Below, one piece after another: positions 46,676-54,748 of a stretch of 56,876 nt of DNA (positions are counted from its first letter, which is position 1; the number at the start of each line of letters is the position of its first letter). The DNA comes from Acidobacteriota bacterium (GTDB taxonomy: Bacteria > Acidobacteriota > JAAYUB01). The translations under genes and the position numbers were made by a program. The stretch is from the NCBI GenBank assembly GCA_018001935.1, contig JAGNHB010000036.1:1-56876 (forward strand), read 5' to 3'. The notes beneath the pieces were generated by a model that worked only from the letters and a program-made list of their open reading frames with translations, made no database searches and was not told where the DNA came from.

Positions 46676-49600
46676 CTACGGGTTCGTCGGAATCGCCGCG
46701 AGCGGCTCCACCGGCCGGACGACGAAGAGAAGGTCGTCGCGGTTCACCACCTGGCCGTTCCCCGGCACCACCCGGACCACCTCGTAGAGCGCCTCCGGCG
46801 GGTAGAGGGGCGCATCGCCCGCCCGCCAGGACGCCAGGTTCAGCGGCCGGAAGTTTTTCATGGCCTCCAGGAGGCAGAGGGTCCGGTTCACGTCCACCAC
46901 CTCGCCGGGCCGGACGAACTCCGGCTCGCCCGGGGACGGCGAGCCGTAGAAGATGCCCGGGGACGGGGCCGGGACCCTCAGTTCGTCGGAGCCCGTGATG
47001 CGCAGGGAGTCCAGGTCCATGGCCCCGCCGGATCCCCCGGCCGCCGCATCCATCTCCGCCGCCAGCGACTCCGCGTCGAGCCGTGACGTGAAGTCCCGCA
47101 GGAAGGTGGTGTCGTAGTCGCCGGAGCGGAAGACGGGGTCGTCCAGGATCCGCTTCAGGACCGGGATGTTGGTGCTGATCCCCCGCACTTCCACGGTTTC
47201 CAGGTAACCCCGGAGGAGTTCGATGACCGCGGCCCGGTTCGCCGCGTGGGCGATGAGCTGGACGATCATGCTGTCGTAGTAAGGCGTCACGGTCATCTGG
47301 TCGCCGGTGCCCCGGATCAGGCGGATCCCCGGGGCATCCGGGACGTTGAAGAAAGTCACCTTCCCCGGGCAGGGCAGGAAGTCGAGGGCGCCGGACGCGC
47401 CCACCACCGCCTTTTCAGCGTTGATGCGCAGCTCCATGGCGTAGCCTTCCCGGTGGGGCTTCAGCGCCCGGATGGAGCGGCCGGCGGCGATGCGGAACTG
47501 CTCGGCCACGATGTCCACGCCCGAGACGGCCTCGGTCACCGGGTGCTCCACCTGCAGGCGCGTGTTCATCTCCATGAAGTAGACCGCCCGGGCCGAGAGG
47601 TCGTAGATGAACTCCACCGTGCCGGCCCCCACGTACCCGATGGCGTCGGCGATCTTCGCGGCGTGGTCGAACACCTCCCGCTCCAGGTCGCCGGGGAGCA
47701 GGGTCGACCCCGACTCCTCGATCACCTTCTGGTTGTTCCGCTGAACGGAGCAGTCGCGGAGGCCCAGGACCTTGCAGTGGCCGTGGGCGTCGCGGAGGAC
47801 CTGCACCTCGACGTGCCGCAGCGAGGCGACGAAGCGTTCGAGGTAGACGTCGCCGTTGCCGAAGGCGCTCAGGGCCTCGGCGGAGATGCGGAGGAAGGCC
47901 TCGGCGAAGTCCTCGGGGCGCTCCACCACGGCGATCCCCTTTCCGCCCCCGCCGTGGACGGCCTTGATGATGACGGGGTAGCCGATCCGCCCCGCCAGGG
48001 CCGCGGCGGCCTCCGGGTGGGTCACGATGCCGTGGCTGCCCGGCACCACGGGGATCCCCAGTTTCATGGCGGTGTGGATGGCGTTGGACTTGTTCCCCAT
48101 CAACTCCATGCTCTCCACCGGCGGGCCGATGAAGACCAGCCCGTGGGCGCGGCAGACCCGGGCGAAGGCGGAACTCTCGGAAAGGAAGCCGATGCCGGGG
48201 TGCAGGGCCCCGGCGCCGGTCCGCTCCGCCACCCGGACGATACTCATGGCGTTGAGGTAGCTCTCGGACGGCGTGTTCCCGCCGATGCAGACGAGTTGGT
48301 CGATGCCGTCCCGCAGCAGGGCGGCGGCGGTGGATTCCATGTCGGCGTCCGACTGGGCCAGGATCACCTCGTGCCCGGTCTCCTGGGCCTTGCGCACGAT
48401 CTTCTCGGCGGCGCACCCGCGGGCGTGGACCAGGACGCGGGTGTAGGGCGCCGCGATGGGCGGTTCCACGGCCTCCGCTGACTCCCCGCCCGCCGTGGCG
48501 TCCAGCTCTAGCTTCAGGACCCGGTCGATGACCTCCTCCACCGTCTCCCGGGGAATGGGGACCGCGGGGTCGATGGCGCGCAGGGCGTCGTCGAGCCCCT
48601 CGTGGAAGGGGTGCCGGACGAGCCCCTGCATGGAACCGGGTTCCCGGCTGAGATAGTTGGAGAGGGTGGCGGTGCAGGGGAGGTGCTCGGGGACCACGAT
48701 CTGCCCGGCGAAGGGCATGTTGGTGCCGGAGAAGTAGTAGGTGCGGACCAGGGGGTGGGTGACGAAGCTGGCCTGGGCGCCCCCGGTGCAGTCGCCGAAC
48801 CCGAAACAGAGAACGGGAAGACCCGTCTCCCGGACGAATCGGGTGATCCGGTCGTTGAGGACGCTCATGGGGAAAAGGGCCCCGGCGCTCTCCTTGGTCT
48901 GCATCCCGCCCGACGAGATGAAGGCGACGATGGGGAGCCGCTGACGGGCGCAGGTCACCAGGAGGCGGCAGAACTTCTCGGCGCCCGCCATGTCGAAGGC
49001 GCCCGCCTGAAATTCCAGGTTGGAGACCACCACGCCCACCCGGCGGGGGACGTCGCCGCACTTCAGCCGGCCGATTCCCGTCACGGCGCCGCAGGGCCGA
49101 ACGCCCTTGTCCAGCGCTTCCTCGATGGAGGCGCGGAAGCCGGGGAAATGGACGGGGTCCGCCGTCATGAGACCGGGGTCCGTCTCCCGGAATTCGGTGA
49201 AAAACCGGTCGAGGACGGCGGCGGACGTCACTGGATGCTGTTTCTTCAGCCGCTGGAGTTCGTCGTGGATGAGAAGGTCCTGGTAGGCCAGGGTGAGCCG
49301 GTTCCAGAAGTCCCGGACGCCGATGTTGCGCGGCCGGATATCGCCGTCGAAGGGTTTTCCGGCAAGGACCGAGGCGAAGTGCGAGGGGAGGAGATGCCCG
49401 AAGTAGTAAGTGATGATGGCGAAGAGCGGTTCGCTGGTCCTCAGGTGGACGAATTTCTTCCACTCCTCGACCTTGCGGAGAAGGGCCTCCCGGCGGGGGT
49501 GCGCCGCGAAGTGGTCGATCCAGCCCATGAACTGCCGCTTGAGTTCGTCCTGACGGCCCTCTCCGGCCTCGGGGAGGATCCGTCGCTTCGCCAGTTCAGC

Positions 49601-51241
49601 GGTGGCCCGGTGAAGCGAGTCCTCGAAGAGCCGGCGGACGGAGTTCTGGCTGATGACGTTGGTGTCCTTGACTTCCCGGGCGATGAGGCGCATCCCCGTC
49701 ACCAGATTGTCGTAGATCAGGTCGAAGACCAGGAAGTTCTCGCATTCCTCGATGAAAAGGTCCCGGAGTTCCAGGTGGTTGACCACGTCGAGCACGCTGA
49801 GGTCCTCCCGCTCGGTAAAGTCCGCGGGCTCGACCCCGCCGAGGTGGTCCGCCAGGGCCAGGAAGTTGGCCTGGGAGGCCCCCTTCCACTGGTTCAGGAG
49901 GTGGAAACCCACCACCATCAGGAGGTGCTGGAAGGCGGCGCGGAAATTGGCTCCCGGGTCGCCGAAGAAGAGGCGCCCGAGCCGGCCGCGCCCGCCCAGC
50001 AGTTCCGTCCGGCGGCGCAGGTACTCCTTCCAGGCGTGGGCCAGCTCGTCGTCATAGCGGACCTCCAGCGGGTGCTCCAGCCAGTTCCGGAAGATGCGGT
50101 GATACTCCTGCTCGGTGCGGCGCCGGAGGTCGCCCCTCGGGAGGTCGGCCTCGCTCAGGCGCCCGTACTGCTCCCGGGTCGTGGACTTGATGCGCCGTCG
50201 CAGCCCCAGGTAGCGCAGGTGACGGAAGGCACAGCCGAAGACGTTGGGCTGCTCGGTGGGGTTGTCCAGGAGGGAGAGGGGGGCCTTTTGGAGCTTCCGG
50301 AGCGATTCCGACGGCTGAAGGTAGCGTGTCACGGTGCCGCGGTAGTGTTCGAAGACCTCGGGCGTGGTGGCCACGAAGCGCTCCGCGGCCTTCTCCACGG
50401 CGCGGACGGCACTGCCGACAGCGGCGAGCAGGTTGGAGACCTTGTCCACCTCGCCGGGGACGAAGTCGATGATCCCGTCCAGGAAGCCGTCGTGGTGCAG
50501 TTCGTAACTGCTCACGCCCACGTACTTCGCGCACTCCTGCCAGGAGAGGTCGTACTTGCGGGCGATCCCGGCCAGGCCGCGGGGCTGGATGGTGTTGAAC
50601 ACACCGTCCCGCACGCAGAGGAGGACGTTGGTGGTGGCCAGGGGGATGGCGCCCCCGCTGTAGCCATTGCCCAGGATCACCCCGACCGTCGGGACGTCGA
50701 GCTGGGCGAACTCGGCGATGAGGCGGGAGATGGCGTGCGCCTGGTTGTGGCGGTTGGCCGTCTCGCCGGCGTCGGCGCCCGGCGTGTCCATGAAGGTGAC
50801 GATGGGGAGGGCCCGCGCGGCGAACCCGCGGATGACCTCCACCGCCTTCAGGTGGTGCTCGCTCATCCAGATCCCGCTCCGACGCCGACGTTCCTGGGCG
50901 AGGACACCCACGCGTCGGAAGGTCCCGTCGCCCAGCCCCAGGAGCATCTCGGCGGCGTAGAGGGGGCCCATCTCGATTTCCCGCAGGACCTCCCCGCCCA
51001 GCCGCCGGATCACCCAGCGGGCGCTCGGCCGGTTGCCGTCCTCGGAGGGGTAGACCGCGGCGGCAACGTAGTCGTCCACGTCCAGGGTCCGCAGTTCCGA
51101 TACCCGGGCCGCGATCTGCTCCGGCGTCAGGACGCCCAGCAGGGAGATCCCCGCCTCGTCCGGCGGGAAGAGGGAGAAGTCGACAGCCTGGCGCTCGGCC
51201 ATCAGGAACAGGGGGTCCACCCCGGGTGATTTCCGTTTCAT
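46676..51241 (-). CDS. Single-chain acetyl-CoA carboxylase (CT-BC-BCCP fusion)
   Basis: 1521 residues carrying all ACC activities, which make malonyl-CoA for fatty acid synthesis. Residues ~50-290: AccA-like carboxyltransferase (VTFMDTPGADAGETANRHNQ; GVILGNGYSGGAIPLATTN). ~300-690: long helical linker of unknown fold. ~690-900: AccD-like carboxyltransferase (GVVVSNLEFQAGAFDMAGAE; AFISSGGMQTKESAGALFPM; GDCTGGAQASFV), without the Cys4 zinc ribbon of E. coli AccD. ~975-1420: biotin carboxylase (LHPGIGFLSES; IIKAVHGGGGKGIAVV near 1097; YFMEMNTRLQVEHPVTE). ~1440-1515: biotin carrier with LEAMKNF, biotinyl-Lys near 1459. AGGTGAAGC precedes the ATG. Specificity for acetyl- over propionyl-CoA is inferred. 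Confidence 0.88.
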   Translation of the reverse strand: MKRKSPGVDPLFLMAERQAVDFSLFPPDEAGISLLGVLTPEQIAARVSELRTLDVDDYVAAAVYPSEDGNRPSARWVIRRLGGEVLREIEMGPLYAAEMLLGLGDGTFRRVGVLAQERRRRSGIWMSEHHLKAVEVIRGFAARALPIVTFMDTPGADAGETANRHNQAHAISRLIAEFAQLDVPTVGVILGNGYSGGAIPLATTNVLLCVRDGVFNTIQPRGLAGIARKYDLSWQECAKYVGVSSYELHHDGFLDGIIDFVPGEVDKVSNLLAAVGSAVRAVEKAAERFVATTPEVFEHYRGTVTRYLQPSESLRKLQKAPLSLLDNPTEQPNVFGCAFRHLRYLGLRRRIKSTTREQYGRLSEADLPRGDLRRRTEQEYHRIFRNWLEHPLEVRYDDELAHAWKEYLRRRTELLGGRGRLGRLFFGDPGANFRAAFQHLLMVVGFHLLNQWKGASQANFLALADHLGGVEPADFTEREDLSVLDVVNHLELRDLFIEECENFLVFDLIYDNLVTGMRLIAREVKDTNVISQNSVRRLFEDSLHRATAELAKRRILPEAGEGRQDELKRQFMGWIDHFAAHPRREALLRKVEEWKKFVHLRTSEPLFAIITYYFGHLLPSHFASVLAGKPFDGDIRPRNIGVRDFWNRLTLAYQDLLIHDELQRLKKQHPVTSAAVLDRFFTEFRETDPGLMTADPVHFPGFRASIEEALDKGVRPCGAVTGIGRLKCGDVPRRVGVVVSNLEFQAGAFDMAGAEKFCRLLVTCARQRLPIVAFISSGGMQTKESAGALFPMSVLNDRITRFVRETGLPVLCFGFGDCTGGAQASFVTHPLVRTYYFSGTNMPFAGQIVVPEHLPCTATLSNYLSREPGSMQGLVRHPFHEGLDDALRAIDPAVPIPRETVEEVIDRVLKLELDATAGGESAEAVEPPIAAPYTRVLVHARGCAAEKIVRKAQETGHEVILAQSDADMESTAAALLRDGIDQLVCIGGNTPSESYLNAMSIVRVAERTGAGALHPGIGFLSESSAFARVCRAHGLVFIGPPVESMELMGNKSNAIHTAMKLGIPVVPGSHGIVTHPEAAAALAGRIGYPVIIKAVHGGGGKGIAVVERPEDFAEAFLRISAEALSAFGNGDVYLERFVASLRHVEVQVLRDAHGHCKVLGLRDCSVQRNNQKVIEESGSTLLPGDLEREVFDHAAKIADAIGYVGAGTVEFIYDLSARAVYFMEMNTRLQVEHPVTEAVSGVDIVAEQFRIAAGRSIRALKPHREGYAMELRINAEKAVVGASGALDFLPCPGKVTFFNVPDAPGIRLIRGTGDQMTVTPYYDSMIVQLIAHAANRAAVIELLRGYLETVEVRGISTNIPVLKRILDDPVFRSGDYDTTFLRDFTSRLDAESLAAEMDAAAGGSGGAMDLDSLRITGSDELRVPAPSPGIFYGSPSPGEPEFVRPGEVVDVNRTLCLLEAMKNFRPLNLASWRAGDAPLYPPEALYEVVRVVPGNGQVVNRDDLLFVVRPVEPLAAIPTNP

Positions 51242-51454
51242 GCTTCACCTCCGGTCCGGGCGGCCTTCCTGCCGTTCATCCGGACGTAAATCGTCATTGT
51301 ACCACGTCAGGCAAGGCGGTGTTTCGGACCCGTTCATGACGGTCGAGGGAACTCGGTCTCAGATGATTCGGGCCTGGATGAGGGCCCTTCGGCGAAGGTC
51401 TGGAAAGTGGGTGTCCTGTATCTCGGCGCAGGGGCGGGGGGCTTTGGGGAAGGG

Positions 51455-51483
51455 TTGGAGGAAATGCCTGGATGTGTTATAAA
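51455..51483 (+). promoter_or_regulatory. Promoter of the C25-like protease gene
   Basis: TTGGAG (51455-51460), 17-base spacer, TATAAA (51478-51483), 55 bases before the ATG. Confidence 0.55.
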
Positions 51484-51537
51484 CGACCTCGTCTCGGATA
51501 TCCGATGGGGATGAAAGCGTCTCGAAGGAGAGTGGTT

Positions 51538-53355
51538 ATGGCAGGTAGGGTACGGCTTGCGGTCCTGGGGATCGTTTTCATGGTTTGCTCGGCGTGTCCG
51601 GCGGCGGCCGGGATTCCCCCCGCGGTGACCCGCTGGATGCACCCGTTGGGCTTGCCACGGGAGATCCACGATGTTCCCCGTTTCGGAGGGAGCCTCGAGA
51701 TGGAAGCCGTGGCCTGCGTCTCGGCGTCCAGGGAAAGCGTGGCGACACCGCCCCGTATTTGCGTGGTGGTCCACCAGGATGTGCAGGGGGCCTTGGCCAC
51801 GGGCCTGGACGCATACCTCGCCGACATCTCCCAATCCGGCTTCTCAGCCGTAGTCTACGCTTTCCAGTCCGGCGGCGCTGAGGCACTCCGGGACCATCTC
51901 CGCGCGCTCTACCAGGAAACGGCCTCCTTGGCCGGGGCGGTCTTGATCGGCGAAATCCCCTACGTGTTATTCGAGATGATGGAGGATTGGGGGGACGGGT
52001 TCCGCGAGTACGAGGATTTCCCCTGCGACGTGTTCTACATGGATCTCGACGGGACGTGGACGGACGCACTGGAGGACGGGCAGGTCCAAGCGGGCAATGG
52101 CCGCTACGACACCCGGGCGGGCAACCTCGACCTGGAAATCTGGGTCTGCCGGATGCGGACGGCGAACCTGTCCCTGGCCGGAACGGAAGCGGAACTTCTC
52201 GACGCCTACTTCCAGAAAAACCACGCCTACCGGACCGGGGGCTGGACGCCGCCCCGAAAGGCCTTGGCCTACGTGGACGACGACTGGTCTTCCATGGGGC
52301 CCGACGATGCCGCCACGCTGGAGGCCATTTACCCCGGCCAGGTCGCCGGGGTCTGGGACGCGGAGTTGACCACCGCCTCGGACTATCGCGTCAACCGTCT
52401 TCCGGAAGGACGGGAACTCGTCCTTCTCCGCTCCCACGGCTACCCGGGGGGGCACGGTTTCTACGAGGGCGGAGGCGCATTCTTCAACTACGTCATGGCG
52501 CCGAATTACCTTTCCGATGACCCGCCGGCTTTGTTTCACTCGCTCTTCGTCTGCTCCGGGTCCGACTTTGCCACCCCGAACTCCCTGGCATCGTTGATCG
52601 CCTTCAACCCCGCGCAATCCGGGCTTCTGGCCTGGGGGAGCACCAAAACCGGCGGGATGTGGGAGGACACTCACTTTTACGGTGCACTGTCGGCCGGGAA
52701 GGTGTTCGGCGAGGCCTTCCGGACGTGGTTTAACACCGTGCAGAGGCGTTTCCCGCTGCAGACTCCCCCCTGGTGGTACGGGATGGTTTTGATCGGGGAC
52801 GCTTCTCTCAAACCGCGAATGGCCGAGGGGTGCACGTACACGGCGGCCCCGGGGCGGTTGGACGTGGGTGTCGCCGGTGGGCAGACGTCGTTTTTCGTCT
52901 CCACCTTCGGCGGGTGTCCCTGGATGGTGACAGGTGTGCCAGGTTGGATTCATGCCGCTGCGAGCTCGGGTAACGGGCCGGCGGACGTCGTGCTCGCAGT
53001 GGACCCGAACGTGGGCAAGCTATCCCGTTCTGTGGTGCTGAGCCTGGAGGGGGTGCCGGTTGGGGTGGTCCAGGAGGCGGTGACCGGGCTCAGCTTGGAT
53101 TTGGACGGGAACCGGGTCGTCGACAGCGGTGACCTGGTGGTCCTGCTGCAGACCCTGTCGGGCAACCTTCGGGCGGGTGAAGTCCCCTGCGTGTGCCCCT
53201 CTTGCGGGGATTCCGATGGTAACAACGTTTTGGACGCCCTGGACGGGGTTTTCCTTCGCTCGGTCCTGTCTGGTTCTGTGACGGTGACGGGAGAGGGGGG
53301 GGCTTTTGACGGGATTGTCTCGACCGACCTTGACAAGACTCTCGGAGAGGAGTAA
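51538..53355 (+). CDS. Secreted C25-like (gingipain/caspase-fold) cysteine protease with BACON-like and dockerin-like C-terminus
   Basis: 605 residues from the ATG at 51538 (AAGGAGAGTGGTT upstream); other in-frame ATGs lie 30-66 bases earlier. Signal peptide RLAVLGIVFMVCSACPAAAG. Caspase-like domain: ICVVVHQDVQGALATGLDAY strand-loop, AVLIGEIPYVLFEM, catalytic-type His300 in LLRSHGYPGGHGFYEGGG and Cys339 in HSLFVCSGSDFATPN, then SGLLAWGSTKTGGMWEDTHFY. ~455-525: a beta domain like BACON (FFVSTFGGCPWMVTGVPGWI). ~530-600: two Ca-binding dockerin-type repeats, LDLDGNRVVDSGDLVVLLQT and GDSDGNNVLDALDGVFLRSV. Substrate unknown. It is followed by a second dockerin-bearing gene. Confidence 0.78.
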   Translation: MAGRVRLAVLGIVFMVCSACPAAAGIPPAVTRWMHPLGLPREIHDVPRFGGSLEMEAVACVSASRESVATPPRICVVVHQDVQGALATGLDAYLADISQSGFSAVVYAFQSGGAEALRDHLRALYQETASLAGAVLIGEIPYVLFEMMEDWGDGFREYEDFPCDVFYMDLDGTWTDALEDGQVQAGNGRYDTRAGNLDLEIWVCRMRTANLSLAGTEAELLDAYFQKNHAYRTGGWTPPRKALAYVDDDWSSMGPDDAATLEAIYPGQVAGVWDAELTTASDYRVNRLPEGRELVLLRSHGYPGGHGFYEGGGAFFNYVMAPNYLSDDPPALFHSLFVCSGSDFATPNSLASLIAFNPAQSGLLAWGSTKTGGMWEDTHFYGALSAGKVFGEAFRTWFNTVQRRFPLQTPPWWYGMVLIGDASLKPRMAEGCTYTAAPGRLDVGVAGGQTSFFVSTFGGCPWMVTGVPGWIHAAASSGNGPADVVLAVDPNVGKLSRSVVLSLEGVPVGVVQEAVTGLSLDLDGNRVVDSGDLVVLLQTLSGNLRAGEVPCVCPSCGDSDGNNVLDALDGVFLRSVLSGSVTVTGEGGAFDGIVSTDLDKTLGEE

Positions 53356-53395
53356 AGGTGGAAGATAGGATTTCCCATCAGTTGGGGAGGTGAGC

Positions 53396-53947
53396 ATGCG
53401 GGTCACGCGGGCAGGCATCCTGGCAGTCGTTCTGGTGGCGTGGGCTTCGGCCGGATCTCTCCCGGAGGCCGGGCCCGCGGGGGACTCAGCAGTTCCTTCC
53501 GTGCCGACGGGTTTCACGGCAACCCCGACGTCGCCCTACGCCATCCACCTGGCGTGGAACGCGAACCCTGAGCCGGATATCCACCACTACCTTGTCCAGA
53601 ACAACAACAGCCCCATCCCGTCCATTATCGCGGAGGTCACGGGGACCCTGTACGATGTCACCGGCCTGCGGATGGACCGGCCCTATGCGTTTTCGCTCAA
53701 GGCGGTCAACAACGGGGGCGAGATATCGGGCGCCACCCCGACGGTGACCGTTTACACGCCGGTGGACCCCGCCTACGACCTGAACCTCGACGGCCATGTC
53801 AACACCATCGACCTTGCGCTCTGGCGAGCCCACGCCTCCGGCAACCTGATCGAGCTTCCCTGTGGTCATGATTGCGACGACATCGACTCCGACGGGCACC
53901 CGGACGGAGTCGATCTGGTGCTCCTGAGCCGGGCTGCCGCCGATTGA
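53396..53947 (+). CDS. Secreted fibronectin III protein with dockerin-like repeat
   Basis: 183 residues from the ATG at 53396 (GGGGAGGTGAGC upstream). Signal peptide AGILAVVLVAWASAGSLPEA. One FN3 domain: VPTGFTATPTSPYAIHLAWNANPEPDIHHYLVQ, YDVTGLRMDRPYAFSLKAVNNGGEIS. C-terminal pair of Ca-binding repeats DLNLDGHVNTIDLALWRAHA and DIDSDGHPDGVDLVLLSRAA, the dockerin type I pattern. 40 bases after the protease gene on the same strand, so probably cotranscribed. No cohesin is visible in the window, so the partner is unknown. Confidence 0.75.
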   Translation: MRVTRAGILAVVLVAWASAGSLPEAGPAGDSAVPSVPTGFTATPTSPYAIHLAWNANPEPDIHHYLVQNNNSPIPSIIAEVTGTLYDVTGLRMDRPYAFSLKAVNNGGEISGATPTVTVYTPVDPAYDLNLDGHVNTIDLALWRAHASGNLIELPCGHDCDDIDSDGHPDGVDLVLLSRAAAD

Positions 53948-54070
53948 AGATACGGGGTCACTTGACGGCGAAAAGGGGTATCCCGTCGTCGAGTCATCCA
54001 CCTTGGCCGATGGTGTGAACAAAGGGGGAAGTCAGCAGTTTCGGGCTGCTTCCCGGCTGTTACGATACCC

Positions 54071-54577
54071 TCAAGATGATTCGGGTTTTGCCCGGCGACG
54101 GCGTTTCATTTGCCGGAGGGGGACACCCCAGCGTCTCGACATGCTGAGCCTTCCGAGTTGGGCCTTGAACTCGGGATGCTTCCGGAGGCCTAGTTTGAAG
54201 GCCATGGAGGAAATGCTGACCAGGCTCCGCCCCATCAAACGGGCAACCTCCTGGTTCGTCTTGGCGGGGAAGAGCCGCTTGAGGCGGCTGATGTCCTCCT
54301 TGTGCCATTTCCGGTACGGCCGCGGACCGGGCTGAAGCGATTCACGGATGATTCGAAGGCACTCCAGGGGAGAACGGGCGTGGCGGATGGCTTCGGCCAT
54401 TGACTGGAGTTCCAGGATGTCCCTGAGCCAGTTGGAAAAATCGTTGTTTGCGGGATTGACGTGATCGTTATAGGTGCTGTCGGGCATGTCGGAGAGGGCT
54501 TCCATCAGCTCCTCAAGCGAATGGAGCCCTTCTCCCGTTTTCAGCCAGAATGGATACTGCTTTGCTTTCTCCGACAT
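54071..54577 (-). CDS. DUF5752-like protein with C-terminal SANT/HTH-like DNA-binding domain
   Basis: 168 residues from the ATG at 54577. Residues ~8-85 match the DUF5752 pattern: YPFWLKTGEGLHSLEELMEA, MPDSTYNDHVNPANNDFSNWLRDIL, then an acid-rich helix. Residues ~105-150 form a homeodomain/SANT-like unit: YRKWHKEDISRLKRLFPAKT, NQEVARLMGRSLVSISSMAFKLGLRKH, with the W-x4-D-x2-L-x3-x-P and L-G-R-S pattern of small DNA-binding HTHs. Tail very basic (MKRRRRAKPESS). It is divergently transcribed from the DUF1015 gene. Its ribosome binding site is buried in a large hairpin (54581-54619), suggesting self-regulation. No target known. Confidence 0.72.
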   Translation of the reverse strand: MSEKAKQYPFWLKTGEGLHSLEELMEALSDMPDSTYNDHVNPANNDFSNWLRDILELQSMAEAIRHARSPLECLRIIRESLQPGPRPYRKWHKEDISRLKRLFPAKTNQEVARLMGRSLVSISSMAFKLGLRKHPEFKAQLGRLSMSRRWGVPLRQMKRRRRAKPESS

Positions 54578-54580
54578 TTC

Positions 54581-54619
54581 GCTTCCCGACCTCGAATCAA
54601 GGCTATTCGAGCGGGAAGC
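54581..54619 (-). promoter_or_regulatory. Large inverted repeat covering the ribosome binding site of the DUF5752-HTH gene
   Basis: GCTTCCCG (54581-54588)-AC-CTCGAAT (54591-54597), loop CAAGGCT, ATTCGAG (54605-54611)-CGGGAAGC (54612-54619): 15 perfect base pairs with a two-base bulge. On the mRNA the arm next to the ATG (at 54577) holds GGGAAG, the only Shine-Dalgarno candidate. It could be a translational switch, an operator for the encoded HTH protein, or both. Confidence 0.65.
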
Positions 54620-54651
54620 AAAAGTCAAGGAGAAACCTTGCTCTTTCAGAA

Positions 54652-54678
54652 TTGACAATGAGCGGGGACGGTTATAGA
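54652..54678 (+). promoter_or_regulatory. Promoter of the DUF1015 gene
   Basis: Perfect TTGACA (54652-54657), then TATAGA (54673-54678) at 15 bases, or TAGACT at 17. About 75 bases before the DUF1015 ATG and 33 bases right of the hairpin at 54581-54619. Confidence 0.55.
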
Positions 54679-54748
54679 CTTCCGCTCCGGCGCGATCCGG
54701 CAGCGTCCCGCCGACTGTTGAAGACCAATCCACGGAGGAAATTTGACC

